IMG/VR virus record: IMGVR_UViG_3300042453_003256
Location: 1-30,687 of that record
Strand: one strand, 5' to 3'
DNA length: 30,687 bases
From: a virus
The notes under the pieces were generated by a model, which ran no database searches, was not told where the DNA came from, and was given only the letters and a program-made list of their open reading frames with translations. Positions 26,560 through 30,687 of this stretch are shown here, piece after piece (positions within the stretch are counted from its first letter, which is position 1; every line of letters starts with the position of its first letter). The position numbers and the translations under genes are program-made.

Positions 26560-29420
26560 GCCGGGAGACTCTCCGCTCGGGCTTCGACAAGCAGCACGCC
26601 GAGTGTGCGCGCTGTGAGCTTCGCTCGGCTTGCGCTCGGGGCACCGTGCAAGGCGAGCGCCCTTCGGACTGGAAGCCCGGCGGGCTTATGATCGTCGGCG
26701 AGGGCCCGGGCTCGGTCGAGCTTTCGCACAAGCGCCCCTTCGTCGGCCCCGCAGGACGGCTCCTCGACGCGCTGCTCAAGGCAGCGGGCATCGAACGCGA
26801 GCGGTGCTGGATCACCAACGCCACGCTCGGGCTGCCCCCGCGCTTCGAGGACAGCGACACGCCGAAGACGCCGGGCAAGGCTGCGCTGCACGACCGCTTC
26901 CCGATGGCGCTCTACTCGTGCTTGCCGCGCCTTGAAGCCGAGATTGCCGCCGCCCAGCCCCGCGTGATCGTGCCTCTGGGCCCGGCGGCGCTGATCGCCC
27001 TGACCGGGCACGAGGAGCACCGCACGCGCCTTGTGCCCAACCCGTGCCTCGACGTGGCCTGCGACCCTGACACCCGCAAGTACCGCGCGCCCTGCCTCGT
27101 GTGCGCCAACGGGGCGTGCTCGTGGTACGCGGCGCTGACCTCGACCGACCCCAAGGCCGAAGCGGACGCGATCAAGGCTGCCTCGGGCGGCTGGTGCCCG
27201 GCGTGCGGGCAGTCAATCAGCCGCTTGCAGCCCCGGGCGATGAAGTGCCCGACCTGCGGGGGCAAGAAGCGCCGCGAGGAGCCCTACACCACCTTCGGCG
27301 CACGCTACTCGCTGGTGGGCCGAGAGGGCGTAGCGGGTGCGGTCTTTGAGGCGGCGAACCTGCCGAGCCGCCTGGACGAACTTGGGGTCAAGTACATCGT
27401 CCCGACCTACCACCCAAGCTACTGCCTTCGCTCGGCCAAGGACGCGGGCAAGTACATCGCCGGGCAGTACGCGGCACGCGCTGCGGTCGATCACCTCGCC
27501 AAGGCCCAGGCGCTGACGCAGCGCGACGTGCGCTTCCGCGCCGAGGCGGCGTTGACCCGCTCGCCGCTTGAGGTGCGGGCGTGGTTCGCCAAGGCCGACC
27601 GCGACGTGGCCGTGGACATTGAGACCAACGCCTACGGTGGGCCCTGGGCCTGCACCAAGATCACGGTGATCGGCTTTGCGTGCGCGTCGATGCCCGAGGC
27701 GCTCGTCATCGACACGCGCGACGTGCCGCTCGACTGGAACACGCCGAGCGCGCTGCTCGACGAGATCCACCGCTTCCTGGCCGACCCCGAGCGCGGCAAG
27801 GTCTTTCACAACGGCAGCTACGACCGGCTCGTGATCCTGCGCCTCTGGGGCATCGAGGTCGAGGGCGTCGTCGGCGACACGCTACTGGAGCACCACGCGC
27901 TCTACCCCGACGAGGAGCAGGGCCTGGGGTTCTGCGCCCACGAACTGCTCGACGCGCCGGCCTGGAAGGGCGGCAGCCACAAGATCGAAGCCGGCGCGAC
28001 CGACGACCTCTCGGGCTACGAGAGCCTGGAGGACTTGGCGCTCTACAACGCCCGGGACACGCGGGCGACGGCGCTGCTGGACGAGGTCATGCGCGGGCCC
28101 AAGGGCAGCGGCGGCAGGCTTCAGACTGAGCACGTCCAGGGCGTTCACGACCTTGATCTTCGGATGCAGAGGATCGCCGTGAAGATGGAGCACGCGGGGC
28201 TGCCGATCTCGACCGAGCGGTTCAAGGAGATCGAACGCGCCTGCCTGGGCGTCATGGACGCAGAGCTTCGCGAAATGCGCTTGCTCGTGGGCATCCCCGA
28301 CCTCGTGCCGCGAGGGCCGCAACTGACCGAGGTGCTCTTCGACCCGGCGGGGCCGATCCGGCTGCCCGTCACCGAGCGGACGGCGACGGGCCAGCCCTCG
28401 GCGAGCAAGGAAGTCCTGGCCCGCATGAGCGACAAGCACCCCTTCGTGCAGCACCTGCTGCGGTGGCGGAAGTACGAGTACGTCCTGAGCCACTACGTTC
28501 GCGGCGCGGGCCTGGAGCCCGGGCCCGATGGGCGCATCCACCCTCAATGGAAGGTTCACGGCACGGTGACGGGCCGCTGGTCGAGCAGCCCCAACTTCCA
28601 GAACTGGCCCAAGGGCGACGGGATCGACCCGGCGACGAACCTCCGCTCGTGCATCGTCGCGCCGCCGGGCCGCGTCATCGTCGGGGCGGACTACTCGCAG
28701 CTTGAAATGCGGATCATGGCGAGCCTGTCCGGTGACCCCGACCTGATCCGCAGGTGCATGGAGGCCGACGAGGCCGACAAGCTCAACCCCGAGCGCGACC
28801 CGCACAGCTACGTCGCGAGCATGACGTTCGGCAAGACCTTCCTCGACGCCGACAAGCAGGCCCGCAAGGCCCTGCGCGACGTAGCCAAGCGGGTCGTCTA
28901 CGGGCTGAACTACGGTGCGGGTGCGGCGACCATCCTCTCGGCGATCTACGACGGCGGCTACAGCGGCCCGCCGCTCACCACGCGCCTCGTCGAGGCGACG
29001 GTCGCCAGCTACTTCCGCGCCTTCCCGGGCGTGCCTCGCTGGCGTGACCGGCAGCTTTCGAGCGTCCAGCAGGCCGGCGAGGTGCGGAGCCCCATCCTCG
29101 GGCGGCGGCGGATCTTCCCGCTGGGCGAGATCGACGTGACGGTGGCCTACAACTTCCCGATCCAGTCCGGTGCGGCTGATCTAGTATCGCTGCGCCTCGT
29201 GGAGCTTGATCGCCGCCTCGCTGACGCCGATCCCTCGGCGGTCCTGCTCGCGCAGGTTCACGACGCCGTCTACGTCGAGTGCTCCGAGGACCGCGTGAGC
29301 GCCGTCGAGCGCGTCGTCGAGGAGTCTCTCACCCTTGAGCGCACCCTGGTCGAGGGCTCGCAGCCGATGCTGTACTGCGCCTCGGCCAGCCACGCCCGCT
29401 CCTGGGACAAGGCCGCGTGA
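26556..29420 (+). CDS. polA: Family-A DNA polymerase fused to a family-4 UDG-like domain (954 aa)
   Basis: GTG at 26556 overlaps the previous stop. Residues 1-310 form a UDG family-4-like domain: C17ARC20, GEGPG (49-53), KRPFVGPAGRLLD and YHPS (286-289). It is interrupted at about 160-250 by Cys pairs (C180/C183/C188, C214/C217, C231/C234). The position of the usual Cys in VVKCRPP reads ATLGLPP. The 3'-5' exonuclease has D354-I-E356, N419/D423 and Y497-x3-D501. Polymerase motif A is D712YSQLE, motif B R774-x3-K778-x3-YG-x2-YG and motif C H902D903. All catalytic residues are present. A UDG-like domain fused to PolA is known from SPO1-type phage polymerases. It should be the main viral replicase. 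Confidence 0.95.
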   Translation: MSRETLRSGFDKQHAECARCELRSACARGTVQGERPSDWKPGGLMIVGEGPGSVELSHKRPFVGPAGRLLDALLKAAGIERERCWITNATLGLPPRFEDSDTPKTPGKAALHDRFPMALYSCLPRLEAEIAAAQPRVIVPLGPAALIALTGHEEHRTRLVPNPCLDVACDPDTRKYRAPCLVCANGACSWYAALTSTDPKAEADAIKAASGGWCPACGQSISRLQPRAMKCPTCGGKKRREEPYTTFGARYSLVGREGVAGAVFEAANLPSRLDELGVKYIVPTYHPSYCLRSAKDAGKYIAGQYAARAAVDHLAKAQALTQRDVRFRAEAALTRSPLEVRAWFAKADRDVAVDIETNAYGGPWACTKITVIGFACASMPEALVIDTRDVPLDWNTPSALLDEIHRFLADPERGKVFHNGSYDRLVILRLWGIEVEGVVGDTLLEHHALYPDEEQGLGFCAHELLDAPAWKGGSHKIEAGATDDLSGYESLEDLALYNARDTRATALLDEVMRGPKGSGGRLQTEHVQGVHDLDLRMQRIAVKMEHAGLPISTERFKEIERACLGVMDAELREMRLLVGIPDLVPRGPQLTEVLFDPAGPIRLPVTERTATGQPSASKEVLARMSDKHPFVQHLLRWRKYEYVLSHYVRGAGLEPGPDGRIHPQWKVHGTVTGRWSSSPNFQNWPKGDGIDPATNLRSCIVAPPGRVIVGADYSQLEMRIMASLSGDPDLIRRCMEADEADKLNPERDPHSYVASMTFGKTFLDADKQARKALRDVAKRVVYGLNYGAGAATILSAIYDGGYSGPPLTTRLVEATVASYFRAFPGVPRWRDRQLSSVQQAGEVRSPILGRRRIFPLGEIDVTVAYNFPIQSGAADLVSLRLVELDRRLADADPSAVLLAQVHDAVYVECSEDRVSAVERVVEESLTLERTLVEGSQPMLYCASASHARSWDKAA

Positions 29421-29713
29421 CGGCCCGCCCAAAGCGCGACGACAGCATCGAGGTCTTCGTCTGCGAGCGCCTCGGCAACGGCGTGCGCCTTACGCGCCGA
29501 GCGTGCGGCAAGCGATACGCGCACCTGCACTCGCCCGCAGCCAAGGCGTTCGAGAAGTGGACGGCCTCGGCGTGCCTCTCGTGCCCCATCGGCAAAGAGC
29601 ACGCCCGAGGTCAGCGCCCCACCCGCTGGCCTGACGGCGGGACCATCGTCAGCGAGCGCCTTGCGCCCTTGGTGGGCGTTGAGCGGCTCGCCTGGAAGGG
29701 AGGAGGATCGTGA
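29417..29713 (+). CDS. Small Cys4 protein (98 aa)
   Basis: GTG at 29417 overlaps the polA stop. Four cysteines (C16, C30, C53, C56 in ACLSCPIGKEHARG) and a basic body suggest a zinc site. Small phage proteins ending in a CxxCPxGxxHA segment are frequent near replication genes; none has a role I can name. It is coupled at both ends. Confidence 0.7.
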   Translation: MTARPKRDDSIEVFVCERLGNGVRLTRRACGKRYAHLHSPAAKAFEKWTASACLSCPIGKEHARGQRPTRWPDGGTIVSERLAPLVGVERLAWKGGGS

Positions 29714-30018
29714 AGACCCGGCTCGTGTGCTGCCCCTCGTGCGACTGGCCCATCGCGAAGCTGGCCCTGGAAGGACAAAAGGCGGTCCAGCTTGTGGCTG
29801 GTCCGCCCTCGGCCCCGACTTCCGTCGCTGGTGTTGCTGACGTTTCCGTCGAGCACCGCCCCCATACCCCGGCCGAAGGCCGGGCGCAACTTTTGATCGA
29901 CACCCTCGTCGCGCTCGTCGAGCGTGCGGAGCGGGAGATCCCCAACCACACCTTGCGCGCGGCTCTTCGCAGCGACCTGCGCGACCTGCTGGCCGAGCAT
30001 GGCCGGGTGCTGCCATGA
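29710..30018 (+). CDS. Small unknown protein with CCPSC motif (102 aa)
   Basis: GTG at 29710 overlaps the upstream TGA. The start MKTRLVCCPSCDWPIAK holds three close cysteines, perhaps half of a metal site completed by a partner. A Pro/Ala/Val linker leads to a helical C-terminus (LIDTLVALVERAEREI). No family was recognised. Confidence 0.6.
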   Translation: MKTRLVCCPSCDWPIAKLALEGQKAVQLVAGPPSAPTSVAGVADVSVEHRPHTPAEGRAQLLIDTLVALVERAEREIPNHTLRAALRSDLRDLLAEHGRVLP

Positions 30019-30497
30019 CCGTCGCCGCCATGCGCTACGTCCTCTCGCGCATCGCCGAAGCGTTGGGCTGCTCGCCTGACGAAGACGAAGACCTCGTCGA
30101 GGCCGCTACGCGGCTCGTGGCCGAGGTCGAGCGGCTTCGTGGCGACCTTGCGCGCTGCCGCGAGGCGCAACGCGCCACCGCCGAGGGCTGGCATGGACAC
30201 TCGGCAGAGCACGCCATCGAGTGCGCGCTCGGGCAGGCGTGGCTTGAATCGCAAGGACTGTGGCCGCGCAAGGCCAGCGATGACGACGACGACGACGAGG
30301 ACGAGGGCTGCGCCTGCGACGACTGCGCCTCGTGCGGCGGCTCGGGAGGTGGCGATCCGCCGATGGTCTGCCGTTCGTGCGGCGGCTCTGGACGATCGCG
30401 CAGCGAGCCGAGCGAGCCCGACTACTACGGCGACGAGGACGACGACGGCGAGGGACGCGGCTCCGATTGGAGCGCATGGAGGGCGAGGGAATGGTGA
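30015..30497 (+). CDS. Acidic protein with DnaJ-type CxxCxGxG zinc motifs (160 aa)
   Basis: ATG at 30015 overlaps the upstream TGA. Residues 1-85 are helical with a coiled part (RLVAEVERLRGDLARCREAQ). After an acidic run (DDDDDDEDEG) come CACDDC, CASCGGSG (104-111) and CRSCGGSG (119-126), like the zinc repeats of DnaJ. The C-terminus is Asp/Glu/Tyr-rich. There is no J-domain HPD motif, so it is not a full DnaJ. It may bind unfolded proteins or a partner through zinc. Confidence 0.7.
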   Translation: MTVAAMRYVLSRIAEALGCSPDEDEDLVEAATRLVAEVERLRGDLARCREAQRATAEGWHGHSAEHAIECALGQAWLESQGLWPRKASDDDDDDEDEGCACDDCASCGGSGGGDPPMVCRSCGGSGRSRSEPSEPDYYGDEDDDGEGRGSDWSAWRAREW

Positions 30498-30687
30498 TGG
30501 ACGAGCGACACGATAGACTGGACGCCATGCTCCGCGAGGGGCGGCTGATCCGTGGCGCGTGGACCAAGGGGCACGACCGCGCTTGCCTGCTGGCGGCGCT
30601 GTCGCCGGAAGCGGGCGCGGCCGAGTCCGCGTCGGCGTGCCCCGCCGAGGTGATGCCTGCGTGGCTGGCGTACCTCACGCCGTGGCT
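30494..30687 (+). CDS. Partial protein at the right edge
   Basis: GTG at 30494 overlaps the upstream TGA (an ATG follows at 30497). The frame stays open to the end of the window (64 codons). The visible part is helical (DRLDAMLREGRLIRG) with an Ala-rich segment containing two cysteines. Nothing identifies it. Confidence 0.6.
   Translation, partial: MMDERHDRLDAMLREGRLIRGAWTKGHDRACLLAALSPEAGAAESASACPAEVMPAWLAYLTPW

Noticed and set aside
29868-29884. CCCGGCC-GAA-GGCCGGG hairpin
   Set aside because: Lies inside a coding frame, has no T-run, and is expected by chance in GC-rich DNA.
1-30687. tRNA genes, CRISPR arrays, integrase or attachment sites
   Set aside because: Looked for and not seen on either strand by eye.

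Overview
The window is GC-rich phage-type DNA from a virus of an unidentified high-GC bacterium. About 50 genes are packed tightly, many joined by 4-base ATGA or GTGA stop/start overlaps. There are no rRNA or tRNA genes, no insertion sequences and no metabolic genes. A replication module (primase-helicase-like ATPase, SNF2 helicase, Fe-S nuclease, Sak4-like ATPase, DUF669-like SSB, Dam-like methylase, family-A polymerase) is typical of virulent phages. No integrase or immunity repressor was seen. The window cuts a gene at both ends.

Layout. Positions 1-14479 form one leftward (minus-strand) block of 23 genes, one of them cut at position 1, read as the late/virion block. It begins with a transglutaminase-like cysteine protease. 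Next come many small proteins, most with one C-terminal membrane segment followed by a short Arg-rich tail, mixed with tiny Lys/Arg-rich two-cysteine proteins. Then come three tandem paralogues of 225-246 aa, two further paralogues of 317 and 371 aa, a 125-aa beta-rich protein and a two-span membrane protein. No terminase, portal, tape-measure or tail gene was recognised here. I infer, without proof, a tailless icosahedral virus with an internal membrane, with the paralogue sets as capsid candidates.

Positions 14480-14667 are a divergent control region. It holds a good minus-strand promoter, a palindrome over its -10 box, and a leader hairpin with a U-run before the first late gene. A 33-bp element is repeated upstream of two late genes (6.6 and 13.7 kb).

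Positions 14668-30687 run rightward, apart from one possible 37-aa minus-strand gene. The DUF3987-like ATPase comes first, followed by a strong terminator and about 960 bases of mostly non-coding DNA with an AT-rich island. Then come two related Cys4-type proteins, a membrane protein with a CPACSGFW motif, a 613-aa coiled-coil protein, a ribbon-helix-helix regulator and a small basic protein. After a clear promoter the replication genes follow: SNF2 helicase, Cys-rich protein, PD-(D/E)XK nuclease, Sak4-like ATPase, DUF669-like protein, an unknown protein, a two-hairpin intergenic region, Dam-like methylase, a 36-aa membrane peptide, and a 954-aa UDG-PolA fusion. Small zinc-type proteins continue to the right edge.

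The least explained parts are the capsid-like paralogue sets and tail-anchored membrane proteins, the leader terminator of the late block, the double hairpin at 25.75-25.85 kb, the zinc-ribbon insertion in the UDG domain, and a window-wide switch in Asp/Glu/Ile codon choice next to ATG or ATH codons.
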